This document shows positions 7,736 through 17,523 of a stretch of DNA of 17,523 nt, piece by piece. The notes under the pieces are model-generated. The model was not told the origin of the DNA. It made no database searches and was given only the letters and a program-made list of their open reading frames with translations. Position 1 is the first letter of the stretch. Every line of letters starts with the position of its first letter. A program made the position numbers and the translations under genes. Origin of the DNA: an archaeon (lineage in GTDB: Archaea > Halobacteriota > Syntropharchaeia > Alkanophagales > Methanospirareceae); assembly GCA_030019325.1 (NCBI GenBank), contig JASEFB010000038.1, positions 1 through 17,523 on the forward strand, written 5' to 3'.

Positions 7736-8040
7736 GCCAATCCCTCTCGCTTGTGGGGCTCTGCCCCACGACCCCGCAAGCCCTGTAAGGGCTTAATCAC
7801 TTCTTTAATTCTTTCTTTTCTCAACACCTCATCGTCAAATAAATCATGATTCGTAAGAAAAGTCGAACCAATCTGAACAACGGGCGTAAAGAGCGTGAAA
7901 ACCCCATTCGTTCTTAACTCAGTAAGCGCTTCCGCCGTCGTGATATCCACCTCCTCATACGCCTCCCCTTCCGCTGCTAAAAACTCTTTGACTTTTCTAC
8001 AATTTGGGCACATTTTACTCGTATAAACTCTGATTGCCAT
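7732..8040 (-). CDS. glutaredoxin-like redoxin (NrdH type)
   Basis: Small thioredoxin-fold protein, predicted electron donor to the adjacent ribonucleotide reductase. From the ATG at 8040 it reads MAIRVYTSKMCPNCRKVKEF, with the redox pair Cys11/Cys14 in CPNC and the cis-Pro segment FTPVVQIG. This start is chosen because a GGTGG Shine-Dalgarno (8048-8052) lies 7 nt upstream. The upstream GTG at 8082 is too close to the TATA box at 8097-8104 to be transcribed. The redoxin fold should end near IKEVIKPL. The last 18 or so residues (LQGLRGRGAEPHKREGLA) are encoded by a GC-rich double-hairpin element and look like an added tail. The stop overlaps the nrdD start by 4 bp, so translation is coupled. 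Confidence 0.88.
   Translation of the reverse strand: MAIRVYTSKMCPNCRKVKEFLAAEGEAYEEVDITTAEALTELRTNGVFTLFTPVVQIGSTFLTNHDLFDDEVLRKERIKEVIKPLQGLRGRGAEPHKREGLA
7753..7794. repeat. double-hairpin palindromic (REP-like) element inside the redoxin gene
   Basis: Two perfect hairpins lie in tandem: GTGGGGC-TCT-GCCCCAC (7753-7769) and AAGCCC-TGTAA-GGGCTT (7778-7794), joined by GACCCCGC. They are GC-rich against an AT-leaning background and sit at the extreme 3' end of the redoxin reading frame, which they extend. This form resembles small dispersed palindromic repeats of many prokaryotic genomes. Whether other copies exist cannot be seen here. Confidence 0.65.
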
Positions 8041-8096
8041 CTTTCTTCCACCGCATGTAAGGGGAAAAACCAACAAATTCACATTTATGCTAACTC

Positions 8097-8104
8097 TATA
8101 TAAT
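8097..8104 (-). promoter_or_regulatory. TATA box of the nrdH-nrdD operon
   Basis: The minus strand reads ATTATATA. Transcription would start near 8074, giving a leader of about 33 nt that contains the GGTGG ribosome site of the redoxin gene. Confidence 0.55.
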
Positions 8105-8195
8105 GTTTTCTACACCACTTCAAGTCCTAATAAATCAAGTCTTAAACAATAATTCACAAGAGGTTTGGCACTTAACGTGCAACTCATGCCAAGGA

Positions 8196-8268
8196 AGCCA
8201 AGGCCCGGAATTGAACCGGGGTATAGCTGATCTGCAGTCAGCCGCGTCTGCCTCTCCGCCACCTTGGC
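8196..8268 (-). tRNA. tRNA-Cys (GCA)
   Basis: A full cloverleaf can be folded. The acceptor is GCCAAGG/CCTTGGC, the anticodon stem is GCTGA/TCAGC with loop CTGCAGA (anticodon GCA), and the T arm is CCCGG-TTCAATT-CCGGG. The discriminator base is U73, as expected for cysteine. CCA is not encoded and there is no intron. It lies about 145 nt downstream of the 23S 3' end on the same strand and may be the last gene of the rRNA transcript. Confidence 0.95.
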
Positions 8269-8270
8269 TC

Positions 8271-8315
8271 AAACTTTCTTTTTGAAAAAGAAAGTTTGAT
8301 CAAAGAAAACTTTCT
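8271..8315. repeat. 27-bp near-perfect palindrome plus a third alternating copy
   Basis: 8271-8297 is two 13-bp perfectly complementary arms around a single G. The first arm starts AAACTTTCT. A third copy of AAACTTTCT follows at 8307-8315, so the central AGAAAGTTT (8289-8297) can pair either left or right, giving mutually exclusive hairpins. It sits just upstream of tRNA-Cys in the transcript. It may act in processing or termination, or be a small mobile-element relic. Confidence 0.6.
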
Positions 8316-8344
8316 ACCGTAAAAAGCATTAGATTATTCTTTTA

Positions 8345-8375
8345 GTGCAGGTTTTCTTTTTAAGAAAAAGTGCAC
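8345..8375. repeat. imperfect inverted repeat downstream of 23S
   Basis: GTGCA and TGCAC (8345-8349, 8371-8375) enclose TTTTCTT and AAGAAAA (8352-8358, 8362-8368) with a TTT loop and 2-nt mismatches between the helices. Its right arm overlaps the outer helix of the 23S processing stem, so the two folds compete. Confidence 0.5.
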
Positions 8376-8405
8376 TTTGCAACTCTGATTTCATCTGAGC
8401 CCAGT
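8372..8405 (-). other. 3' arm of the 23S processing stem (BHB motif)
   Basis: Pairs with 11350-11383. In the transcript this arm reads ACTGGGCTCA-GATG-AAA-TCAGAG-TT-GCAAAGTGC. The helices are 10 bp, 4 bp, 6 bp and 9 bp, with an AAA bulge after GATG. Together with the CAA bulge on the other strand this is a canonical bulge-helix-bulge: 3-nt bulges on opposite strands separated by 4 bp. The family processing enzyme is the archaeal tRNA-splicing endonuclease. Confidence 0.85.
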
Positions 8406-8412
8406 AAAAAAG

Positions 8413-11346
<2,934 letters not shown>

Positions 11347-11349
11347 ATC

Positions 11350-11383
11350 ACTGAGCTCATTGGATGTCAGAGATGCAAAGTGC
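11350..11383 (-). other. 5' arm of the 23S processing stem (BHB motif)
   Basis: In the transcript it reads GCACTTTGC-AT-CTCTGA-CATC-CAA-TGAGCTCAGT, just before the mature 23S. It pairs with 8372-8405. The CATC/GATG central helix is exactly 4 bp and the bulges are CAA and AAA. Cleavage in the bulges followed by ligation would excise the 23S precursor, in circular form as in other archaea. Confidence 0.85.
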
Positions 11384-11482
11384 GTATGAGAACTTCATCT
11401 GACAGTAGTGTGAAACAACTGCCATCCGTAACTTCCCTAACAACCGAGGTCGTTAGGTGCATTTGTTTACCTTCCTCAAAAA

Positions 11483-11554
11483 TGGACTCGCTGGGATTTG
11501 AACCCAGGGCCTTCGCCTCGCAAAGGCGACGATCTTCCACTGATCTACGAGCCC
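11483..11554 (-). tRNA. tRNA-Ala (TGC) in the 16S-23S spacer
   Basis: Complete cloverleaf. The acceptor is GGGCTCG/CGAGTCC with the G3-U70 wobble that identifies alanine tRNAs. The anticodon arm is TCGCC-TTTGCGA-GGCGA (anticodon UGC) and the T arm is CTGGG-TTCAAAT-CCCAG. The discriminator is A. CCA is not encoded and there is no intron. A tRNA-Ala in this spacer is typical of euryarchaeal rRNA operons. Confidence 0.97.
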
Positions 11555-11606
11555 CGAAGTTATCCCAGCTATTATATTTACCCTGCTCACATGTAAAACT
11601 TAAACT

Positions 11607-11637
11607 TAATCCGACGATCTTTCAGCTCTGATTGGTT
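11607..11637 (-). other. 3' arm of the 16S processing stem (BHB motif)
   Basis: In the transcript it reads AACCAATCAGA-GCTG-AAA-G-A-TCGTCGGATTA, 9 nt after the 16S 3' end, and pairs with 13161-13191. The inner helix is 11 bp, the central helix is 4 bp (GCTG/CAGT, one G-U), and the outer helix is 11 bp (one G-U), separated from the bulge by one C-G pair and an A-A mismatch. The bulge here is AAA. Confidence 0.8.
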
Positions 11638-11645
11638 GGTAAATT

Positions 11646-13126
<1,481 letters not shown>

Positions 13127-13160
13127 TTAAAATTAGCAGGGTTTGACACACACCCGACTT

Positions 13161-13191
13161 AACCAATCAGATTTACTGGTTCGTCAGATTA
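13161..13191 (-). other. 5' arm of the 16S processing stem (BHB motif)
   Basis: In the transcript it reads TAATCTGACGA-A-C-CAGT-AAA-TCTGATTGGTT. It pairs with 11607-11637 and supplies the second AAA bulge. Both bulges are 3 nt and separated by 4 bp, matching the BHB consensus. Confidence 0.8.
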
Positions 13192-13210
13192 GGTTCAAGT
13201 ATCCATGTCG

Positions 13211-13237
13211 GACACGAAATTTTCTTCTCTTCGTGTC
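13211..13237. other. hairpins in the rRNA leader
   Basis: GACACGAA and TTCGTGTC form a perfect 8-bp stem with an 11-nt loop. A second small palindrome, AGAAGT-CA-ACTTCT, lies at 13267-13280. Both fall within the predicted leader between the promoter and 16S. They may help fold or process the leader; no known motif was recognised. Confidence 0.45.
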
Positions 13238-13327
13238 TCCATTTATTCCTATCTTTGTACCGTAGCAGAAGTCAACTTCTCATCTTTTGGGTATCCCCGT
13301 AATCGAAGCCGACGCCGGTTGCCACAT

Positions 13328-13336
13328 GTATATATT
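13328..13336 (-). promoter_or_regulatory. rRNA operon promoter (TATA box)
   Basis: The minus strand reads AATATATAC preceded by AAGCCC, a likely BRE region, at the 3' end of the malic enzyme gene. The start would be near 13307, giving a leader of about 180 nt before 16S. A second AT-rich block (CTTTTTAAGG, 13348-13357) overlaps the malic enzyme stop and is less likely. Confidence 0.55.
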
Positions 13337-13348
13337 GGGCTTATAGCC

Positions 13349-14650
13349 TTAAAAAGTTTTCGCCATTTTACTGAATATTCTCTTTCGCACGGCCTCCTCT
13401 AATTCCTCCATGCTCATCTTCATCTTAGCCACTCCCTGCACTACCGCCTTCATACCCACCGCTACTGCTTCGCACACGTACATCTCTCTCTCCTCCATCC
13501 TCGGAATTATAAAGTCCTCACTTATACCTTTCTCTTCTGTATAGCTCGCTATCGCATACGCCGCCTCTATACACATCTCATCTGTTATACACGTAGCACG
13601 GACGTCCAAAGCGCCCCTGAAAACTGCTGGAAACCCTAAAGAATTATTTATTTGATTCTTGAAGTCCGACCTTCCCGTAGCAACTATTTTAGCTCCACCC
13701 TCCTCTGCCTCCCATGGCCATATCTCCGGCACGGGATTTGCGCATGCGAATACGATTGCACCGTCAGCCATATCCGCTACCCATTCCTTTTTTATTACAC
13801 CCGGCCCGGGCGTTGAAAGAGCGATGCACACGTCAGTATCACGCATCGCCTCCTTTATACCTCCCTCTCTCCCTTCTTTGTTCGTCTTTTGGCTGATTTC
13901 CCACTTAGTTCTATCCTCTTTCACATCCACCCTCTCAGTATTCAATATCCCTCTGCTGTCCACCATGACCATATTTTCCCACTTTACGCCTGCTTTGTGC
14001 ACGTATTTTGCAACATTCATATTCGCTGCACCCGCGCCTATCAGCGATATCGTCACCTCTTGCAAGCTCTTCCCAACTACGTTCAAGGCATTTATCAACC
14101 CTCCAAGTATCACCAATGCTGTGCCTTGCTGGTCATCATGCCATACCGGCACATTTAACTCTTCTTTTAGCCGCTCCAGGAGGTAGTAGCACTTTGGACT
14201 TGCTATGTCCTCTAAATTTATACCCCCAAAAGTCGGGGCAATCCACTTCACGATATTTATTATCTCCTCCACATCCTTCGTAGCCAAACAAATGGGAAAC
14301 GCATCCACACCACCCAAGTACTTAAAGAGCAGGGCTTTGCCTTCCATCACCGGAAGTGCCGCCTCTGGCCCTACATCACCCAAACCCAACACTCTCGTTC
14401 CATCTGTGATTATTGCCACAAAATTTCCCTTACACGTGTACTCATACACACGCTCTCGACTAGTTTTTATCGCTCTACACGGCTCTGCCACACCCGGTGT
14501 GTACCATATCGCAAAATCATCATAACTGCGAATTGGTACCTTTAGTCCTATCTCTATTTTTCCGTTATAGCGAGAATGATACTCCAAAGCGAGTTCTTCA
14601 GACTTATTTACTTCCTCGAAAGGTTTTTTCTTTCCCGATTGCATGCTCAT
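13349..14650 (-). CDS. NAD(P)-dependent malic enzyme, prokaryotic short form
   Basis: Oxidative decarboxylation of malate to pyruvate, linking C4 and C3 pools. Conserved parts in order are: YTPGVAEPCRAI with the catalytic Tyr50; GTRVLGLGDVGPEAALPVMEGKALLFK with the catalytic Lys region; GGINLEDI and VPVWHDDQQGTA, which hold the acidic metal ligands; the GAGAANMNVAKY nucleotide-binding loop; and the CANPVPEI/ATGRSDFKNQINN segment. Length of 433 aa is typical of the short form without the phosphotransacetylase domain. The ATG at 14650 lies about 27 nt after a TTAATAAT box, so the mRNA is probably leaderless; Met3 (14644) is an alternative. It reads toward the rRNA operon and its stop lies next to the rRNA promoter. 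Preference for NAD or NADP cannot be told from the sequence. Confidence 0.93.
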   Translation of the reverse strand: MSMQSGKKKPFEEVNKSEELALEYHSRYNGKIEIGLKVPIRSYDDFAIWYTPGVAEPCRAIKTSRERVYEYTCKGNFVAIITDGTRVLGLGDVGPEAALPVMEGKALLFKYLGGVDAFPICLATKDVEEIINIVKWIAPTFGGINLEDIASPKCYYLLERLKEELNVPVWHDDQQGTALVILGGLINALNVVGKSLQEVTISLIGAGAANMNVAKYVHKAGVKWENMVMVDSRGILNTERVDVKEDRTKWEISQKTNKEGREGGIKEAMRDTDVCIALSTPGPGVIKKEWVADMADGAIVFACANPVPEIWPWEAEEGGAKIVATGRSDFKNQINNSLGFPAVFRGALDVRATCITDEMCIEAAYAIASYTEEKGISEDFIIPRMEEREMYVCEAVAVGMKAVVQGVAKMKMSMEELEEAVRKRIFSKMAKTF

Positions 14651-14925
14651 CCGTTAGTGTATAGGAGCTCTTCATTATTAAGCGTATTGTCACGGCCCAT
14701 GAGCTGATAGCAATAATTTTTGCCGTTTCTTTTTTCCGAATGAGAAAAGTGACCGGAATACCCTTAAAAAATAAAATCATTAGAAGATGTCCTCGAAGCA
14801 GAGAGAGAGGAATGGATACGAGTAGTAAATCAACCTTTAATTAATCTATCTAAATAACCCGTTGATCCATAAATGAGCATCGAGATGTCAAATCAACGAA
14901 TCGCTTCCAGCTCAACCAATGAGTC
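14651..14925. other. intergenic region between malic enzyme and the membrane-protein operon
   Basis: It holds a probable malic enzyme TATA box (TTAATAAT on the minus strand, 14674-14681). The rest is AT-rich with no RNA gene seen. A short open stretch on the plus strand (14768-14857) without a start codon is noted separately. Confidence 0.4.
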
Positions 14926-15531
14926 CTAATCAAGCAATTCAAAGAGCACTTCAGAATAAATGTCAAAAATAGGAATTAAGAGCGCTCCTGATGGCTGACT
15001 GAAAAAGCCAGCAACTAAGCTTTCTGCGGGTTCATATTCATCCGCGTGATGCATAACAGGTAAAAAAGAGAATTCGATAAAACACTCGAAGAGATACGTA
15101 TTCACTAAGAAATACACCAACAAACCTACGAATATGCTGCACAGAAAAACAAAAACAAAATGAACTGCCTTAGTTTTAAACTGCTTTGTCTTATTCAATC
15201 TAACAACCTTAAGTAGAAATATGAATGTTACCAAAGCTGCTCCGACCGTCATTAGCCCCCTTCCAATGGGTTTAACTGGATAACCCAACATCAAATAACG
15301 AATAAAAACGAATACAGATATAATTAAGTAGTATGGTATCAATCTTAAAGGATAAGAATTAACTTCCTTAACATCCTTGAAGAATATCATTGTAAATGCT
15401 CCAGCAAGAAGGATGAGAACCAAAAGCCAAAATATTTGCGGTATGTCATATATGATAGAGGCATAAATGTATATGATATAAATTATCACAGCAATTAGGC
15501 CAATTTTCAGCGTTTTATCTACCTTTAGCAT
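14926..15531 (-). CDS. uncharacterised multi-pass membrane protein
   Basis: Function not recognised. The protein is 201 aa and very hydrophobic, with about five membrane helices (near residues 10-28, 33-51, 64-80, 93-110 and 121-145). A C-terminal tail of about 50 residues with acidic segments (HHADEYEPAESL, IYSEVLFELLD) follows. It is the last gene of a four-gene operon: its ATG is 1 nt after the upstream stop (TAATATG), and GAGGAAG lies just before it, inside the upstream gene. The region is AT-rich compared with the malic enzyme. It probably works with the upstream lipoprotein and membrane proteins. Confidence 0.8.
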   Translation of the reverse strand: MLKVDKTLKIGLIAVIIYIIYIYASIIYDIPQIFWLLVLILLAGAFTMIFFKDVKEVNSYPLRLIPYYLIISVFVFIRYLMLGYPVKPIGRGLMTVGAALVTFIFLLKVVRLNKTKQFKTKAVHFVFVFLCSIFVGLLVYFLVNTYLFECFIEFSFLPVMHHADEYEPAESLVAGFFSQPSGALLIPIFDIYSEVLFELLD

Positions 15532-15532
15532 A

Positions 15533-15724
15533 TTACTTCCTCTTTCTATACCACACCTTAATTAAAAAATGTATGCCGGTGACAATAAGCGCCAAGACGA
15601 AAATTGCTAAGATATTGACATCTATGTTCCTTTCTATGATTATGTATCCAATTCCTAAAAATGCGAAAAAGAAAACGGCGATCGACCTCCATAACTCTTC
15701 TTTAATGACGTAATCTATTTCCAT
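15533..15724 (-). CDS. small two-helix membrane protein
   Basis: Unrecognised 63-aa protein with two hydrophobic helices (about residues 13-31 and 37-55), an acidic start (MEIDYVIKEELW) and a basic end (KVWYRKRK). It is well supported as a gene by a strong GGAGGT Shine-Dalgarno 5 nt before its ATG. It overlaps the lipoprotein gene by 10 bp and is separated by 1 nt from the next gene. The basic C-terminus predicts that both ends face the cytoplasm. It could be a small subunit of a membrane complex with its neighbours. Confidence 0.78.
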   Translation of the reverse strand: MEIDYVIKEELWRSIAVFFFAFLGIGYIIIERNIDVNILAIFVLALIVTGIHFLIKVWYRKRK

Positions 15725-16356
15725 TTTTGACCTCCAAATGTCTCAAACTCGAATTCTTCATCGTTTATACCAGTATTGAATTCAACGTTCCTGTATTCGA
15801 TTGTTGAGTTGAACTCCCCGTAGTCTACTTTTATTTCTAATGGATACCAGAATTCCTTATCTATCCAGAGCTTTTGCTTAACGTAGAATGTATTGTTCTC
15901 TGGCGTAACTTCTATAACATAGCACTCCCTACCGGATACTTTCTCTTTTCCAATCAGCTTTATATCGCTTTTCTCAAACGAGTCTTTGATTATCTCTCCA
16001 TAATCAAATTCAGGCATTTCACGTCTTTCTTCTGCAATTTCTAGTTTGGTAACTACATTTTTCTTTTTATTATAAATCCAAGTAGTTTTGCCATTAGAAA
16101 CAAATAGCAAGTTTTCATCCTCGCTTTTATACTTATTAGATGGTTTTTTCATCATGAAATGGACTTCGTAAGTTTCTACTTCTCCTTGAAAGTTTGTTTT
16201 CACAACCATTGTTCCCTTGTAGTCTTCCACAGCATCGTATTTCTTCTGCATCTTTTTGACTATCTCTTCTGCTGACATGTCGGTGCAGCTGATGAGGATG
16301 AGTGCTACAAGTACCAAACCAATACATACCAAACAAATATATGCAAGCTTTTTCAT
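15715..16356 (-). CDS. LolA/COG2834-like lipoprotein
   Basis: A 213-aa exported protein. The N-terminus MKKLAYICLVCIGLVLVALILISC is a lipoprotein signal with lipobox LISC, so Cys24 would be lipid-anchored on the outside of the membrane. The rest follows the pattern of archaeal proteins annotated as outer membrane lipoprotein-sorting (LolA) relatives: SAEEIVKKMQKKYDAVEDYKGT, then an all-beta region with VHFMMKKPSNKYK, TTWIYNKKKNVVTK, VSGRECYVIEV, LWIDKEFWYPLEIKV. Archaea of this kind lack the bacterial Lol system, so the true job is unknown, perhaps binding a hydrophobic ligand. A strong GGAGGTGA lies before the ATG, formed by the end of the upstream gene whose stop TGA is inside it. Membrane proteins flank it on both sides. 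Confidence 0.85.
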   Translation of the reverse strand: MKKLAYICLVCIGLVLVALILISCTDMSAEEIVKKMQKKYDAVEDYKGTMVVKTNFQGEVETYEVHFMMKKPSNKYKSEDENLLFVSNGKTTWIYNKKKNVVTKLEIAEERREMPEFDYGEIIKDSFEKSDIKLIGKEKVSGRECYVIEVTPENNTFYVKQKLWIDKEFWYPLEIKVDYGEFNSTIEYRNVEFNTGINDEEFEFETFGGQKWK

Positions 16357-16360
16357 GCTT

Positions 16361-16921
16361 TCACCTCCACGATACGATACCTAACTGTTCAAGAAATATC
16401 ATACCAGCGCCCAATATTATCACACCGACGATAACAATTAACAAAAATTTCAAAAAATCCCTAAAACGGAACTCATAGATGTATAAGTACTTATCAAGCC
16501 CCATCAGTTTCCCAAGATAAGCTATTACAAGCACCGTAGGTATAAAAATCCCAAGAAATGCTAGAAATCGTTTAATAACAGGGATTTGCATACCTCCCAT
16601 AATATAGCTGAATGCCATTACAACAGCAAATGTAAAAAGAATAAAGATATATAAGCTGAATAGGGCTGACCAGTATTTTCCATGCTTCAATTTTATTTTT
16701 ATTTTGTCTTCAAAGATCGTAATAAAGATGAGAAGTGCTACGAGTAGAATCAAAGCAGATGTTAATGTTGTTGGTATAGCTCGTCCGACAGCTAAGGACA
16801 CAAGTATGTATACCAAAATAATACCCAAAGATGCTATTAATCCTCTTTTTGACATTTTCGTATCTACAATAAAAAATAAAAAATTAAAAAATAATGTTAT
16901 TACCATCTTGATGCGAAACAT
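16361..16921 (-). CDS. uncharacterised multi-pass membrane protein, first gene of the lipoprotein operon
   Basis: Not recognised. About five membrane helices are spread over up to 186 aa; the C-terminal helix ends in LEQLGIVSWR. The start is doubtful. The ATG at 16921 lies only about 8 nt from the TATA box (16926-16933), too close to be transcribed from it. The ATG at 16906 (MVITLFFNF, 181 aa) is about 24 nt from the box and fits a leaderless start. Met23 (16855, MSKRGLIASLGII) is a further option. The stop codon lies inside the Shine-Dalgarno of the lipoprotein gene, so expression of the two is tied together. Neither homologues nor active-site residues are evident. Confidence 0.78.
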   Translation of the reverse strand: MFRIKMVITLFFNFLFFIVDTKMSKRGLIASLGIILVYILVSLAVGRAIPTTLTSALILLVALLIFITIFEDKIKIKLKHGKYWSALFSLYIFILFTFAVVMAFSYIMGGMQIPVIKRFLAFLGIFIPTVLVIAYLGKLMGLDKYLYIYEFRFRDFLKFLLIVIVGVIILGAGMIFLEQLGIVSWR

Positions 16922-16924
16922 ACC

Positions 16925-16933
16925 TTATATAAA
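16925..16933. promoter_or_regulatory. divergent TATA element between the lipoprotein operon and the transposase
   Basis: TTATATAAA reads as a box A on both strands. On the minus strand it fits a leaderless start at 16906. On the plus strand a start near 16954 would give a short leader holding GAAGGAGG before the transposase ATG at 16971. Confidence 0.45.
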
Positions 16934-16970
16934 TCTTCCCCTCACTTCTATGTGAAGGAGGAATTTGAGG

Positions 16971-17489
16971 ATGACCATTTATTACCGTGAAACCACTTTC
17001 CAACAGCGAAAGTATCTATTTGAATTGGTTGAGCGGCTGGGAAATGTCTCTGAGGCGTGTAGACGGGCAAAGGTCTCACGCAAGACATATTATCATTGGA
17101 ATCCCAGATACGAGAAAGACGGCATAGATGGGCTCCGTGAGCCGAGGAGCCATGCTGTTCATAATCCACGAACGATCGATCCGCAGATAGAGAGGAGAAT
17201 TATCGAGTTGAGAAGAGAGCATCCTAATTGGGGAAAGAAGCGGATAGCCCAGTGGATATGGAAGGAAAATGGCTGGAAGAGGGTTGTCGCAATAGAGACC
17301 GTGAGAAACGTGTTGAACAGGCATGGGATGTGGAATAACGGAAGAAGGAAGAAAAAGCGGAAGAATAGGGGAACAACTGCGGATAGTCCGAATAAGACGA
17401 TAAATATCGACCTGTGTTTCGTCCATGCCAAAGAGGTGCATGAGCAGAATTTTTCTGCTTTCTTCCCATCAACATCTGCGCCACAATAG
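16971..17489 (+). pseudogene. IS481-like transposase, truncated after the first catalytic Asp
   Basis: Residues 1-60 form a helix-turn-helix (QRKYLFELVERLGNVSEACRRAKVSRKTYYHW). A second HTH-like region follows (WGKKRIAQWIWKENGWKRVVAIETVRNVLNRHGMW), then a basic linker and the beginning of a DDE integrase core, NKTINIDLCFV, whose Asp would be the first catalytic residue. The frame ends at TAG 17487-17489 after 172 residues from the ATG, where family members run to more than 300. The second Asp and the Glu are therefore missing unless they lie in another frame beyond the window. GAAGGAGG (16954-16961) precedes the ATG. Terminal inverted repeats were not identified. A nonsense or frameshift mutation in a decaying element is the simplest reading. 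Confidence 0.72.
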
Positions 17490-17523
17490 TTCAGCACCGC
17501 TTCCTTACAGCCCTTTACATCTA

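Noticed and set aside
8271..8297. Palindrome as a bacterial-type intrinsic terminator
   Set aside because: AT-only stem with no defined T-run after it; archaeal termination relies on T-runs, and the tRNA-Cys follows immediately in the transcript.
14768..14857. Open stretch on the plus strand reading SLEDVLEAEREEWIRVVNQ, resembling the end of a small antitoxin-like protein
   Set aside because: It follows directly on a stop codon, has no start codon or ribosome site, and is only about 29 codons; at most a relic.
16944..16962. Possible left terminal inverted repeat of the insertion sequence
   Set aside because: The right end is outside the window, so no inverted pair can be shown; the symmetry TCAC-TTCTAT-GTGA alone is too short.
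17159..17497. Minus-strand ORF antisense to the transposase
   Set aside because: Mirror frame of the transposase, which has clear HTH motifs and a ribosome site.

Overview
The window is archaeal, and several lines of sequence agree on this. The 16S rRNA contains the exact Arch915 probe site. The rRNA precursor stems carry bulge-helix-bulge (BHB) processing motifs. A CTP-type riboflavin kinase is present, and most genes are preceded by TATA boxes, several at leaderless spacing. The 16S also contains, at 12768-12785, the 18-base string I recall as the ANME-1-350 probe. This points to the ANME-1 / Methanophagales-Syntrophoarchaeia-Alkanophagales branch of anaerobic, alkane-oxidising or methanogen-related archaea. 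The anaerobic class III ribonucleotide reductase and the beta-oxidation pair fit such a strict anaerobe. The lineage is an inference from remembered probe sequences.

Layout. (1) 58-1751, minus strand: 3-hydroxyacyl-CoA dehydrogenase followed by enoyl-CoA hydratase, a two-step beta-oxidation operon behind a clear TATA box. (2) 1752-2950: a gene-poor stretch, then a decayed UbiA-family prenyltransferase whose first Asp-rich motif is in a different frame from the rest. (3) 3008-5359, plus strand: an AN1-zinc-finger rhomboid protease, then the riboflavin pair ribK (with an N-terminal DNA-binding domain, RbkR type) and ribB. A perfect 14-base palindrome sits on the ribK start and is a candidate autoregulatory operator. 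(4) 5444-8040, minus strand: a glutaredoxin-like NrdH redoxin overlapping nrdD, the class III ribonucleotide reductase.

(5) 8196-13350, minus strand: an rRNA operon, promoter - 16S - tRNA-Ala(UGC) - 23S - tRNA-Cys(GCA), with no 5S gene behind the 23S. Both rRNAs are bracketed by complementary flanks. Each pair of flanks folds into a stem with 3-nt bulges on opposite strands separated by exactly 4 bp, the canonical substrate of the archaeal splicing endonuclease. (6) 13349-14650, minus strand: malic enzyme. (7) 14926-16921, minus strand: an AT-rich, tightly coupled four-gene operon of three uncharacterised membrane proteins and one LolA/COG2834-like lipoprotein. (8) 16971 to the window end: a truncated IS481-like transposase, read divergently from the same TATA region.

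The points most worth attention are the two paired BHB stems, the candidate RbkR operator, the loss of a metal-ligand histidine in RibB (GHTE to GQTE), the palindromic element that supplies the C-terminal tail of the redoxin, the frameshifted UbiA gene, and the unknown lipoprotein/membrane operon. No CRISPR array or obvious defence system was seen.
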